Of a stretch of 64,000 bases of DNA, positions 1 to 9,007 are shown one piece after another. Where the stretch lies: NCBI RefSeq assembly GCF_014212125.1, contig NZ_JACJVP010000006.1, forward strand, positions 186,001 to 250,000. Reading direction: 5' to 3'. A program made the translations under genes and the position numbers. Under the pieces are notes generated by a model. The model had not been told where the DNA came from. It was given only the letters and a program-made list of their open reading frames with translations, and searched no databases. This DNA is from Cohnella nanjingensis (lineage in GTDB: Bacteria > Bacillota > Bacilli > Paenibacillales > Paenibacillaceae). Within the stretch, counting starts at the first letter, position 1, and every line of letters begins with the position of its first letter.

Positions 1-2891
1 TCGCCGAATTCCCCGAGAAACCGCGCCTTTTTGGACAAATAAACGTCGATATCGGCCGGGGGTTCGTTCAGGATGGCATCATAGAAATGCTCGCTTCCGC
101 CCCACGGACTCGTCTTGAAAAAGGGGCGCGTTCCATCCAGCTCATATGCGGATTTGCCCATCATGGTCATATTCGTTCCGGTCGATGACGCCAGCTCGTT
201 TCCTCCCCCGTACGCGACAAGCGAAGGGTGATTGCGAAGACGGAGCGTATTGGACCGGACTTGCCCTTCCAGAATGGAATAGGGCATCACTTCCGTCGCG
301 CTCCATGCGGGCGTCCACTCTTGATAAACCATGATGCCTAGCTTGTCGCACAACGCGTAGAAATCGTCCGACCCGGGCACGCCGCCCCCCATGTTGCGAA
401 TATAGTTGATGCCTTGCTTCGCCCCGAGCGTCAGCATCCGCTCCAGCTTGCCGTAGTCTCCGCGCAGCAGCGCGTCCTCTACGCCCATGTCGGCTCCTTT
501 AATAAACGTCGGCTTGCCGTTGACGACGTAGTTGAAATTATACTCATCCTCATTGGAACCTTGCGGTCCGGGCGTCAATTCGACGGTGCGAATGCCGAAC
601 GTCGACTCCGCGTAATCGGCCTTGCCCGAGGCCGGCGCGAACGAGACGCCCAGCTTGTAAAGATTTTGCTCCCCTCCTCCGTTCGGCCACCAGAGCCGCG
701 GATTCGGAATATGAAACTCCAGATTCAGGGATTTCTCGCCCGTAAAAGCGCTGACCGGATATTCGTAATAATAGCTTGATCCCGTAAAGTTGGAAGGCGC
801 GATCGTAATCAACAACGTACCGCTTGCGCTCGTGTGCGCCGACAAATCTACGGCCAACCCCATTTTACCGGAAGTGAAATCCCGGGTGGCGATGAAAGGC
901 GAATGAATGTCCACCGCAGGGGATTCCTCCAGCGAGGCGCCCTTCCAAATGCCCTGAGGCGGCAAGTAGTCGTTGCATTCGGTGACGTAAGGAATTCCCG
1001 TGCATTCCGCTTCATTCTTGCGGGCATCCGATTTGACGACAAGGGTATTGGTCCCCTCGGTTACAATTCCGTCTACGTCGAACGAGAAGTCATCGTGCAT
1101 CCCGGCATGCGTCCCAAGCAGTTGGCCGTTCAGCCATATTTTGCTCTTGTAGGCGACGCCTTGAAAAGACAGCTTCGAGAACGTCTTTCCGGCCGGTACA
1201 TCGAAGGTCTTCAGAAAATACCAATCTTTATGGGCTTCTGCAGCCGGATACGTTACAGACGGCGTATCTTTGATCGTGAAGGGATCTTCCAGCACGTTCA
1301 AACCGATCAACGCCGCCGTTACCGGCGTAGGCACCGTAATCTCGTAAGCCTGATTCATATCCGTCCAGTTGCCGTCGCTTCGCTCGTTTTCATCTCCTTC
1401 GGCGATCATTTTCCACGGTCCGTTTAAGCTCATCGCGTCTTTCGCTTGCGGATGGGCAGCCGTCCCTTGCTGCAGTACGATAGAATCCGCGGCTCCGTCT
1501 AGCGGCGAAGGCCCGGGATTGAACTGTTCCTTCTCCATGTCGAACAGCGTATTCTTGAGCGGATGCTCCGTTGCCTGGGAGGGTTTATTGATCGCCTTGG
1601 AGAAAATTTTGACTTCCGCCATAAGCCCGCCCATGGAATCGTCACCGCCCGGAACACTTCCGATGGCGAGCGTATCCGTCGAGCTCGCGATGCTTCCCGT
1701 TACCGGGCTCGTTCGGACCCATATGCCATCGATATAAAATTTCATTGCGGTTCCGTTATAGGTGACCAAGAGATGATGCCAGGCGTTATCGTCGATCGTC
1801 ACTCCGCTGGAGGTATCCCCGAGCAGATCCGGCGCTTCGAAATAAAGATCGCCCGTGCCCTGTGCCAGCGCCAGCTCGAAATGCCCCGTCGCGCTCCCGT
1901 CTCCTTTGGCCAGCAGCACCTGGTTATGACTGCGATTTTGCGGCGCCTTCACCCATGCGGACAGAGAGAAGACATCGGCCGGGTCGATATTCGCGGAGCC
2001 GATCTCGACGCGAGAGCCCGCGGCGCTGAAATCCAGCACGCTCCCGAACGTCGGATCGCTTGCCCAACTCGCCCCGGTAATGGTTCCGTCCCGGCCAAAG
2101 TAGGAACTGTCGGCCGCTACGGTCCCCGTTCCTTCGTTCAGATTCCATTGCCCCAAGATGGAGTCCGTGGGATCATACAGCTTCATCACTTGGGTAGCCG
2201 ACAATGCTTCGCCGAATACTTGCACATCGGCCATGCTGCCTCCGATCGAGAACGCCCCTTCCGTCAGCGCGCCTATGGCCATGGCCGATGTCGTATCCGC
2301 AATGGCGCCCGTCACGGTATTGCTGGTGACGCGCTCGCCGTCCTTGTAGAACGTCAGCTTCTCGTCGCCCAGCGTGATCGCTACGTGATGCCATGCGCCA
2401 TCGTCTATTTTCATGCCGCTGATCGTATTGCCCGACAAATCCGGAGCGGACATATACAGGATGCCCGTGTCCGGGAAGAGGGTGACGTCGAAATGGCCCA
2501 CCGCTCCGTTCAGGCCTCTGGCGAGCAGCACCCTAAGCCGATTCTCTTGTGGCGTCTTCACCCAGAAGGATAAAGTAAACGTGTTACCAAAATGGATATC
2601 GTTGCTCGGAATATCAACCTTCGAGCCGTTAGTGGCAAAATCGGCGGCATGGCCGAACTTGGCGTCCGTCACCCATCCCGCTCCTCCCGCCAAAGTCCCG
2701 TCATAACCGCCGCCCGCGGAGTCGGCAGCGGTCGTTCCCGTTCCTTCATCCAGGCTCCACGCGGCAAGAGGGGCCGGCAGGATGACTTCGGCGTATAACG
2801 CCTGCGGGGGATAAGAAACGAAAAGCAATGAACCGACAAGCCACACGATCAACGTTCGCCAAAGCCCTTTCCTAGTGATCACATTCATCAT
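1..2891 (-). CDS. Secreted GH2 glycosidase with two N-terminal LamG domains (3' end beyond window)
   Basis: The reading frame is open from an ATG at 2891 to the left edge, 963 residues visible. The start follows a GAAGGAGAG ribosome-binding site; the next codon is also ATG. A signal peptide with a hydrophobic core ends near ALYA (about residue 34). Two concanavalin-like LamG-type domains follow (about 40-220 and 235-430), each with the W-x-H-H-x-x-x-T pattern. Then comes a GH2 sugar-binding domain and TIM barrel. The acid/base is the Glu of GGGNE (about E899) and the nucleophile probably the Glu of GEFG (about E961), so the catalytic core is nearly complete. The GH2 branch looks like beta-mannosidase or exo-glucosaminidase relatives; substrate is not decided by sequence. 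It is the only exported enzyme of the locus and is preceded by a perfect cre-like site, so it may have its own promoter. Confidence 0.85.
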   Translation of the reverse strand, partial: MMNVITRKGLWRTLIVWLVGSLLFVSYPPQALYAEVILPAPLAAWSLDEGTGTTAADSAGGGYDGTLAGGAGWVTDAKFGHAADFATNGSKVDIPSNDIHFGNTFTLSFWVKTPQENRLRVLLARGLNGAVGHFDVTLFPDTGILYMSAPDLSGNTISGMKIDDGAWHHVAITLGDEKLTFYKDGERVTSNTVTGAIADTTSAMAIGALTEGAFSIGGSMADVQVFGEALSATQVMKLYDPTDSILGQWNLNEGTGTVAADSSYFGRDGTITGASWASDPTFGSVLDFSAAGSRVEIGSANIDPADVFSLSAWVKAPQNRSHNQVLLAKGDGSATGHFELALAQGTGDLYFEAPDLLGDTSSGVTIDDNAWHHLLVTYNGTAMKFYIDGIWVRTSPVTGSIASSTDTLAIGSVPGGDDSMGGLMAEVKIFSKAINKPSQATEHPLKNTLFDMEKEQFNPGPSPLDGAADSIVLQQGTAAHPQAKDAMSLNGPWKMIAEGDENERSDGNWTDMNQAYEITVPTPVTAALIGLNVLEDPFTIKDTPSVTYPAAEAHKDWYFLKTFDVPAGKTFSKLSFQGVAYKSKIWLNGQLLGTHAGMHDDFSFDVDGIVTEGTNTLVVKSDARKNEAECTGIPYVTECNDYLPPQGIWKGASLEESPAVDIHSPFIATRDFTSGKMGLAVDLSAHTSASGTLLITIAPSNFTGSSYYYEYPVSAFTGEKSLNLEFHIPNPRLWWPNGGGEQNLYKLGVSFAPASGKADYAESTFGIRTVELTPGPQGSNEDEYNFNYVVNGKPTFIKGADMGVEDALLRGDYGKLERMLTLGAKQGINYIRNMGGGVPGSDDFYALCDKLGIMVYQEWTPAWSATEVMPYSILEGQVRSNTLRLRNHPSLVAYGGGNELASSTGTNMTMMGKSAYELDGTRPFFKTSPWGGSEHFYDAILNEPPADIDVYLSKKARFLGEFG

Positions 2892-2913
2892 ACTCTCTCC
2901 TTCATCGCGAAAT

Positions 2914-2927
2914 TGATAACGCTTGCA
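2914..2927. promoter_or_regulatory. cre-like / LacI-family operator
   Basis: TGATAACGCTTGCA matches the catabolite-responsive consensus TGNNANCGNTNNCA at every fixed position. It lies 23 bases upstream of the secreted GH2 start, between this gene and the rhamnulokinase. CcpA would be the usual protein; a LacI-family repressor could use a similar site. Confidence 0.6.
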
Positions 2928-3007
2928 CAATCGATTTCACGCTGTCGAAACGAAACGCTTATCCTGACTATTCTGAGCCCGCATCCCCCCTCTCTCGGCC
3001 CTGATCG

Positions 3008-4504
3008 TCAACCCTTTTCAGCAATTCGCGCCGCGATATTCAAGTAACGGTCATAAGCCTCGTTCCAGCGAAGCGTATCGGACGGCTCGTAGACTTCGGG
3101 CAAGAATGATCGGGCCACGACCTCGCGGGCCTCTGCTGCATTGGCGATTTCGCCGTGGCTGATAGCCTGCACAAGCAAATTGCCCGCGACCGTCGCTTCG
3201 ACCGGCCCCGCTATGACGGGTTTGCCCGTAACGTCGGCTGTCAGCTGGCAAAGCAAGCGGTTGTTTACGCCGCCGCCGACCATATGAATCGCGCCGATCT
3301 TCTTGGCGAGCAGTTGCTCCAACTCCTCCACCGTTTGCCTGTATTTCAGAGCCAGGCTATCGAGGATGCAGCGCACGATTTGCCCTTTGGATTGCGGAAC
3401 GGGCTGCGACGTGCGCCGGCAGTAGGCAAGAACCGCATGAGGCATATGTTCCGGTGCCATAAAGGACAAATCGTCGGGGTCGATGAAGGAGATTCCGCCG
3501 CTTTCGGCACTAGCCCATTCCTGCATGTCGGCGAAATCGGCCGTCTCCCCCTCCGCCGCCCACTGACGGCGGCATTCCTGCAGCAGCCAGAGTCCCATGA
3601 TGTTTTTTACGATTCGGGTTTTCCCCTCCAGACCGCCTTCATTCGTAAAAGACAGCTGCAAGCCTTGCGGTCCCAAAACCGGCACAGCGCTCTCCACGCC
3701 CATAATGGACCATGTTCCGCAGCTGATGAACGCCGAAGACTCGTCCATCAAGGGGACGGAGACGACCGCTGCCGCCGAATCGTGAGACGCAGTGGCGATG
3801 AAGGGAACGGCGGGAACCCCCAACTCCGAGCAAACCGAAGGCAGCAGATTCCCCACACGGGTCCCCGGCTGAACGAGCTCCGCCAGCAGGCGTGTCGGCA
3901 ACCCCAAACGCGAGAACAGCGTCTCGGACCAACAGCGCTTCACCGGATCCAGCAAACCGCCGGTGCTGACTACCGTGTATTCCGAAGCCTTCACACCGGT
4001 CAAGAAATATTGAAACAGATCCGGCATCCAGAGCATCGTTTCCGCTTTTTCCCACAGGACGGGGTCGTTCCGTTCCGTTGACAGAAGCTGAAAAAGCGTG
4101 TTGTACTGCCAAGGGTAAGCGCCGGTTAACGAATACATTTCCTCTCTGGGGATAATGTCATTGGCGAGCTCCGGCATGCCTTCGTTTCTGGCGTCCCGAT
4201 AATGGTAGGGATTGGCCAGCAATCGGCCCCTTCCGTCCAGAAAGCCGATATCGACTCCCCAAGTATCGACGGCGATCGAGGCCAACTGTCCCCCATGACT
4301 ATTCCAATACTTCGAGATTCCCCGCTTTAACTCAAGAAATAAACGCAGAAAGTCCCAGTACCAATGATCGCCAAGGCGCACGGGCGCATTCTCGAACCGA
4401 TAAATCTCCTCTACCTTCAACGTTGAACCGTCGAAGGAACCAAGCATCGTCCGCCCCCCGCTCGCGCCATAATCCATTCCAAGCATTTTCAGCGATTGAT
4501 CCAC
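3008..4504 (-). CDS. rhaB: Rhamnulokinase-like FGGY carbohydrate kinase
   Basis: FGGY-family kinase of 498 residues, the usual length of RhaB. The N-terminal phosphate-binding region reads MDYGASGGR, followed by the DTWGVD motif with the catalytic-base Asp region. HDSAAAV, SCGTWSIMG and MVGGGVNN follow in the order known for rhamnulokinases. It would phosphorylate L-rhamnulose, or a related ketose, with ATP in the cytoplasm. The start is GTG with GGAGGT about eight bases upstream. It lies 33 bases after the TIM-barrel isomerase gene, so the two are almost certainly cotranscribed and act in sequence. No rhamnose isomerase (RhaA) or rhamnulose-phosphate aldolase is present in the window, so the true substrate could be a rhamnose-like sugar. 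Confidence 0.85.
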   Translation of the reverse strand: MDQSLKMLGMDYGASGGRTMLGSFDGSTLKVEEIYRFENAPVRLGDHWYWDFLRLFLELKRGISKYWNSHGGQLASIAVDTWGVDIGFLDGRGRLLANPYHYRDARNEGMPELANDIIPREEMYSLTGAYPWQYNTLFQLLSTERNDPVLWEKAETMLWMPDLFQYFLTGVKASEYTVVSTGGLLDPVKRCWSETLFSRLGLPTRLLAELVQPGTRVGNLLPSVCSELGVPAVPFIATASHDSAAAVVSVPLMDESSAFISCGTWSIMGVESAVPVLGPQGLQLSFTNEGGLEGKTRIVKNIMGLWLLQECRRQWAAEGETADFADMQEWASAESGGISFIDPDDLSFMAPEHMPHAVLAYCRRTSQPVPQSKGQIVRCILDSLALKYRQTVEELEQLLAKKIGAIHMVGGGVNNRLLCQLTADVTGKPVIAGPVEATVAGNLLVQAISHGEIANAAEAREVVARSFLPEVYEPSDTLRWNEAYDRYLNIAARIAEKG

Positions 4505-4537
4505 GATGCAGCACCTCCATCCGATTCGGATTTGTCG

Positions 4538-5761
4538 TTATCCGAGACTCGCGCCTTTCCCGTCGACTTCCGGCAAATTCCGCAACGCATCGCTTAAAGC
4601 AATTCCGTCATGAGGAATAAACTTGCGCCAGTAACGGACGGATTCGCGGATTTTGTACAAAATGTCCGAATTGATTTCACTTGTTCCGGAAAATACCTCC
4701 AACGTCAGATACAGCTCCCGGCATTTTGGCGGCATGCCGTCCGTCTCGGCGCGATGATAGGAGTCGGCGATTGCGCGAAGCAATGGCTCTCCGAAAATGA
4801 TGCCCTTGGCATTCTCCTCCTCCGTGAAAGGAAGGTGCGAAGAGGAAGCCCCGTTCGTCTGCTGCAAATGCACAATCGGAGAGTAGCAGCCCAGCTCCTT
4901 CAGCCATAGATACGTATCCCCGTCCGTCGGCCGGGCGAACAAATGCGGATAGCGGTCCATTTCTTCTTCGATGAGATTCAAATACCGCTCCCGCTCGCTT
5001 TTCGGTTGGGCCGACATTTCCTGGAACAACAGGTCCGCCGATTTGGGACCGAGCCAGATGCCGTGAGCTCCGCCCGTCCGTGTCTTCCTTGAAGCCGCAA
5101 GCCTCATCTGCTCCCGGCCGGGCCTTATGAATTTGCGTTGCCCGCTTTGATGACCGGTGTCCAACGTCAAGTAGAACGGCGCTTGCGACCTCCGGTAAAC
5201 TTCGCGCAGCAGCTTCTTCGAGCCTTCGATCGTCCAGGGAATCTGATGGGGCGTATACATTTGTTCGACGCCCGACGCCTCGATGCCGAGCTCCCGGCAA
5301 TGGATTGCGAGCTCCGCCAGCCTTGCATATAGGTCAAGCTCCGCTTCGGCATAATCCTGCGGCGACTGCAGAATGGAATCGGGGAAGGCATGGCAGTAAA
5401 ATCCCAAGCCCGCCCCCGCCTGAGCCGCGAAAGCCGACATCGGCTTCAGCCACTCGTTCAAAAACCGATCCCGGTTACGCTTATCCGTATGGGCTAGCCC
5501 AAGCGTCGTATAAGTGCCATGGCCGGAGAAGATATTGCCGATACGCACGCCCGTTCTCTCGCCCTCCCGCTTCGCCTCGATCAGCCAATCGGCCATATAG
5601 GAAACGTCCATATAGAGCGGATCGAATTCGTTGTCGGCACTCGCTTCCGCCACGTACACGCCAAACTCCCGCAATAGGTCCATCCATTCCGCCGGCCGCG
5701 TCCATCGTTTCGTGGCGAAGCAATTGTCTACGGCTAAATATAACTTGGGATCGGTTCTCAT
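4538..5761 (-). CDS. TIM-barrel sugar isomerase/epimerase (xylose-isomerase-like)
   Basis: The 407-residue protein has the look of the xylose-isomerase-like TIM barrel (AP-endonuclease-2 family), though it is longer than the usual ~280. Likely metal ligands are the Glu in GVEQMY, the Asp/His in LDTGHQ and the Glu near the C-terminus in TLEVFSG. GHGTYTTLGLAH near residue 80 resembles a substrate-binding loop. No signal peptide is present, so it is cytoplasmic. The start ATG follows GGAGTGAAAGC. It sits between the GH2 glycosidase (41 bases) and the FGGY kinase (33 bases). The inference is that it converts an aldose released by the locus into the ketose used by the kinase, standing in for a classical RhaA; sequence alone does not fix the sugar. 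Confidence 0.7.
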   Translation of the reverse strand: MRTDPKLYLAVDNCFATKRWTRPAEWMDLLREFGVYVAEASADNEFDPLYMDVSYMADWLIEAKREGERTGVRIGNIFSGHGTYTTLGLAHTDKRNRDRFLNEWLKPMSAFAAQAGAGLGFYCHAFPDSILQSPQDYAEAELDLYARLAELAIHCRELGIEASGVEQMYTPHQIPWTIEGSKKLLREVYRRSQAPFYLTLDTGHQSGQRKFIRPGREQMRLAASRKTRTGGAHGIWLGPKSADLLFQEMSAQPKSERERYLNLIEEEMDRYPHLFARPTDGDTYLWLKELGCYSPIVHLQQTNGASSSHLPFTEEENAKGIIFGEPLLRAIADSYHRAETDGMPPKCRELYLTLEVFSGTSEINSDILYKIRESVRYWRKFIPHDGIALSDALRNLPEVDGKGASLG

Positions 5762-5802
5762 GCTTTCACTCCATATCCATTCGTTCTATTTGAATTTGAA
5801 AT

Positions 5803-8800
5803 CTATCTGAAAGACAGGTTCATCGCGTCAATGCTGATCCAACCCTTAACGGTAGAGATAACGAGGAGATTCTCGCCCTCTTGGAAGGCTTCGGGAGGAA
5901 AAGCGATTGGCGTCGTCTGCGGCATGGCCAGCTGCCACGGCTCCGTTTTTTGAAATCCGTAGCCGGCCGGTATTTCACCTGATCGCTCCGTATCGTTGAG
6001 ACGCGCCGTGATGCCGGCGCCGCCTTCCGCCTGGTCCGCCGAGTAAATCCACAGCGTTCCCGCTTTGCCGGTTTGTTCCTTGCCGACGGTGAAGCGGAAC
6101 TCCAGCTTCTGCTCCCATAAATACGGCACTTCTTCTGCCGGTACGCGTCCGCTTGAAGGTTCCGCGGCAAAGCTGATCGCCCCCGTCGCCGAAGACCCGT
6201 CGCCGTCAAACCCGGCAAAGCCTTCGCAGGTCCGGTCCTGCCGCCCCGTCCACAGCGCAACGTCCTGCGGATGCACTTCGGCTGTCTCCGCGTTGAACGC
6301 GGTCACGTACCACCCCGTTTGCAGCAAGGTCAGATCCTCTCCGCGCGGAGCGGTGATCGTGACGTCTCTATGCTCGCCCGGAGGGATAAACCCGAACTGC
6401 TCATGGACGGTAATATCTGTCCGATAGAGCAGCAGCGGATGCGTCTCGACATACAAGGCCGTCATTTCGCCGGTATTCGTCACCCGCAGGCGAAGCGTTT
6501 CCCCTTCAGCGTCGGATTCATGGCTTAACGCCTCGGCGTTAATCGCCGCTCTTTTCACCGAGCCTCCCAGCATCCCCGTATAGGTCGGCGGCGAACCGAA
6601 TTCCGGATCCGGCAGCCCTTCCTTATACATGCCGGCCAGCGGCGCGCGGGCGCCCTGCGCTCCGAAGACATAAAGCCGCTCGTTAACGCGCTTGCCGTCC
6701 GCGTCGTTCAGATACAGCTCCAGAATGACCGGGCCGGTTCTGACGGGAAGCGGAGGTTCGATCGTGATACGTCCGAGGGATTTGGCTTCCAGCATGCCGA
6801 TGCTTGCCACGCCTTCATCGCTGCGGTACACGTCGCCATGGCGATCCCTCAGCACATAACGCCAGCGCAAATCTTTGACGTCCTCCGGCTCGTCGCTGCA
6901 TAGAATCAGCTCCGCCTCCAGCCCGTCGAACAGATCGAACAGGACGGAATCGTATTTCAGGCACAGATTGATCGGCTCCATCGCCTGAGCCACTCCGTAA
7001 TACATGTGAACCGGACGGCCGTCGTGATCGACCAGGAACGAACCCGCCCCGTTCGGCCACGGCTCGTTGAAGCACCAGCTCGTAAATCCGCCCATGCCCG
7101 TTCTCCAGCGCAGCGAATCGAAAGCGTAACGAAGCCCTTCGGCGCCCATCCACTGTGCCGATTTTATCAGCTCTTCGAAGGATTCCGCCTTCCCGAACAG
7201 CCGCTCGATATTGTCCGGCATCAGCCACACTTCATCGTTAAACGCCGCTTTAATCATATTTTTGCGAATCAGGACCGGGTCGTTCTTGTCGATCGGAAAC
7301 CGGGAACGCGGCGGGATCGTGCGCTTGAGCAATTCGAGATTGTTCGGCGTCTGCGTGCCGAATTCTCCGTTCCTCATCATGGGATAGGTGCCGGTCTGGT
7401 CGCGCATATTCTCGTCGTTATAAAGCTTGTAATGGATCGCCGCATTGTAATCCCACGGCGCATGGCGCACGCCCTGGGCAGGACAGGTCGCGCGGAAATA
7501 CCGTCCGTCCTCCTCCGCAATGATCGCCCTTGTCGCCTCAAGCGCCGGATGAACCGTATCCTGCTGCCATCCCATTTCGTTGCCGCCGGACCACTCCATA
7601 ATGCTGGGATGGTTTCGGAGCAGCTTCACCATGTCGGTGACGACGCCGCACCAATGGCGAACGATGTCTTCGTCCTCTTCGATGATGCAATTCCCTGCCG
7701 GAAATTCGATGGACAGCAGCAGCCCCATTTCGTCGCAAGCATCGTAGAAGTCTTCGGTAAAAACGATCTGTCCCGCGTGCATGCGCAACGTATTGAAGCC
7801 GGCTTCCTTGGCGCGCTGCGCATAGAGACGTCCTCTGCCATGCGCTCTTCCGTGCAGCAGATCCGGGGAAGACATGTTGCTGCCCATCGTGCGAATCCGT
7901 CTTCCATTGACCGTGAGCTTAAGCGGATTGATAAAGTCCTCCGGCACGCCGTCCAGCTGCCCCCATTCCAGCCGGCGAATGCCGAATCGCACGGTCCGGC
8001 CGTCCGATGGCGTCGGGCTCTCTGCCATGTACAACTTGCTTTCCAGCGTATACAGCGGCTGCTCTCCATGTCCGGCGGGCCACCACAGTTCCGGGTCGTC
8101 AACGGTTTGTTCCCAGAGAATCCGGTTGTCTCCGGCTTTGAGCCGGACGGTTTGCTGGAAACGATACTGACTGTTGGGAGACGTCAGTAGGATATCCAGC
8201 TCGCCCTCGGCATCCTCCGTGCTGTTGATCTCCCACGTGCCGCGGACAATTGCTTGCTTATAGCTATCGTCCGGTTCGCTCCAGACGCGCAAATCTTCAA
8301 TTCGCGCCACGTCGGAGGCGTACAGCGTAACGTCCTTCCACAAGCCCATCGTCCAAATGTTGGTTCCCCAGTCATAGCTGAAATTCGTGATGCTCTTCAG
8401 GCCTCTGAGCACCTGCCGGGTTTTGTTCATCCCCCAGACGAAGAAGAACGGGGTGCCCTCTCCGCTCCCGGCGCCGTCGGACTTCTGAAGGTACTCCTCC
8501 AGCTCGGGAGGCATCTTATGAAACAGAACGGACAGCTTATGACTTCCCTCAAGGCGGATATCTTCCGTAATGTCAACGGAAAACCGTTCAAACTGGCCCT
8601 CGTGCGCCGCAATTTTCCGACCGTCCAGGTAGACGTCGCAGGCATAATCCGCCCCGTCAAAGCTCAGCTTGATCCGCTTTCCCTTCCAAGCGGGCGGCAC
8701 CGTAAATTCCTTGTCATACCGCCAATCGTGACGGGCCACCTCCCAGATGCGCTCATCGCCCATGCCGTACCATAGCGGCTTCAAGCAGCGCGCATTCTCC

Positions 8801-8916
8801 AGATCCGCTTGAATATTACCGGGCACCGTCGCCGGGATGGTCGGGAACGCTCCTCCGACGCATTCCAGCGTCCAGTCTGTTCCGTTCAGTGAATAGGCAT
8901 ATTCCGCTTTGTTCAT
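5803..8916 (-). CDS. Intracellular GH2 glycoside hydrolase
   Basis: GH2-type protein of 1037 residues. The frame stays open farther upstream, but the start at 8916 follows AAGGAGGACAAC at good spacing and avoids overlap with the GH95 gene. Domain order is an N-terminal jelly-roll, immunoglobulin-like sandwich, TIM barrel, then C-terminal sandwich domains. The acid/base is the Glu of SGGNEMGW (about E447) and the nucleophile the Glu of NGEFGTQ (about E518). GEFG at the nucleophile is shared with the secreted GH2 of the same locus. The closest recognisable groups are beta-mannosidase and exo-beta-glucosaminidase relatives. No signal peptide is seen, so it should act on imported oligosaccharides. 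It lies in the minus-strand operon between GH95 and the isomerase. Confidence 0.85.
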   Translation of the reverse strand: MNKAEYAYSLNGTDWTLECVGGAFPTIPATVPGNIQADLENARCLKPLWYGMGDERIWEVARHDWRYDKEFTVPPAWKGKRIKLSFDGADYACDVYLDGRKIAAHEGQFERFSVDITEDIRLEGSHKLSVLFHKMPPELEEYLQKSDGAGSGEGTPFFFVWGMNKTRQVLRGLKSITNFSYDWGTNIWTMGLWKDVTLYASDVARIEDLRVWSEPDDSYKQAIVRGTWEINSTEDAEGELDILLTSPNSQYRFQQTVRLKAGDNRILWEQTVDDPELWWPAGHGEQPLYTLESKLYMAESPTPSDGRTVRFGIRRLEWGQLDGVPEDFINPLKLTVNGRRIRTMGSNMSSPDLLHGRAHGRGRLYAQRAKEAGFNTLRMHAGQIVFTEDFYDACDEMGLLLSIEFPAGNCIIEEDEDIVRHWCGVVTDMVKLLRNHPSIMEWSGGNEMGWQQDTVHPALEATRAIIAEEDGRYFRATCPAQGVRHAPWDYNAAIHYKLYNDENMRDQTGTYPMMRNGEFGTQTPNNLELLKRTIPPRSRFPIDKNDPVLIRKNMIKAAFNDEVWLMPDNIERLFGKAESFEELIKSAQWMGAEGLRYAFDSLRWRTGMGGFTSWCFNEPWPNGAGSFLVDHDGRPVHMYYGVAQAMEPINLCLKYDSVLFDLFDGLEAELILCSDEPEDVKDLRWRYVLRDRHGDVYRSDEGVASIGMLEAKSLGRITIEPPLPVRTGPVILELYLNDADGKRVNERLYVFGAQGARAPLAGMYKEGLPDPEFGSPPTYTGMLGGSVKRAAINAEALSHESDAEGETLRLRVTNTGEMTALYVETHPLLLYRTDITVHEQFGFIPPGEHRDVTITAPRGEDLTLLQTGWYVTAFNAETAEVHPQDVALWTGRQDRTCEGFAGFDGDGSSATGAISFAAEPSSGRVPAEEVPYLWEQKLEFRFTVGKEQTGKAGTLWIYSADQAEGGAGITARLNDTERSGEIPAGYGFQKTEPWQLAMPQTTPIAFPPEAFQEGENLLVISTVKGWISIDAMNLSFR

Positions 8917-9007
8917 TGTTGTCCTCCTTGGGCAATTAAGCCTCAATGGCACTGCCGGATGTACTCCATCGTTCTCCGCAGTCCCAGCCGATAATTGTGC
9001 ATCGTGG

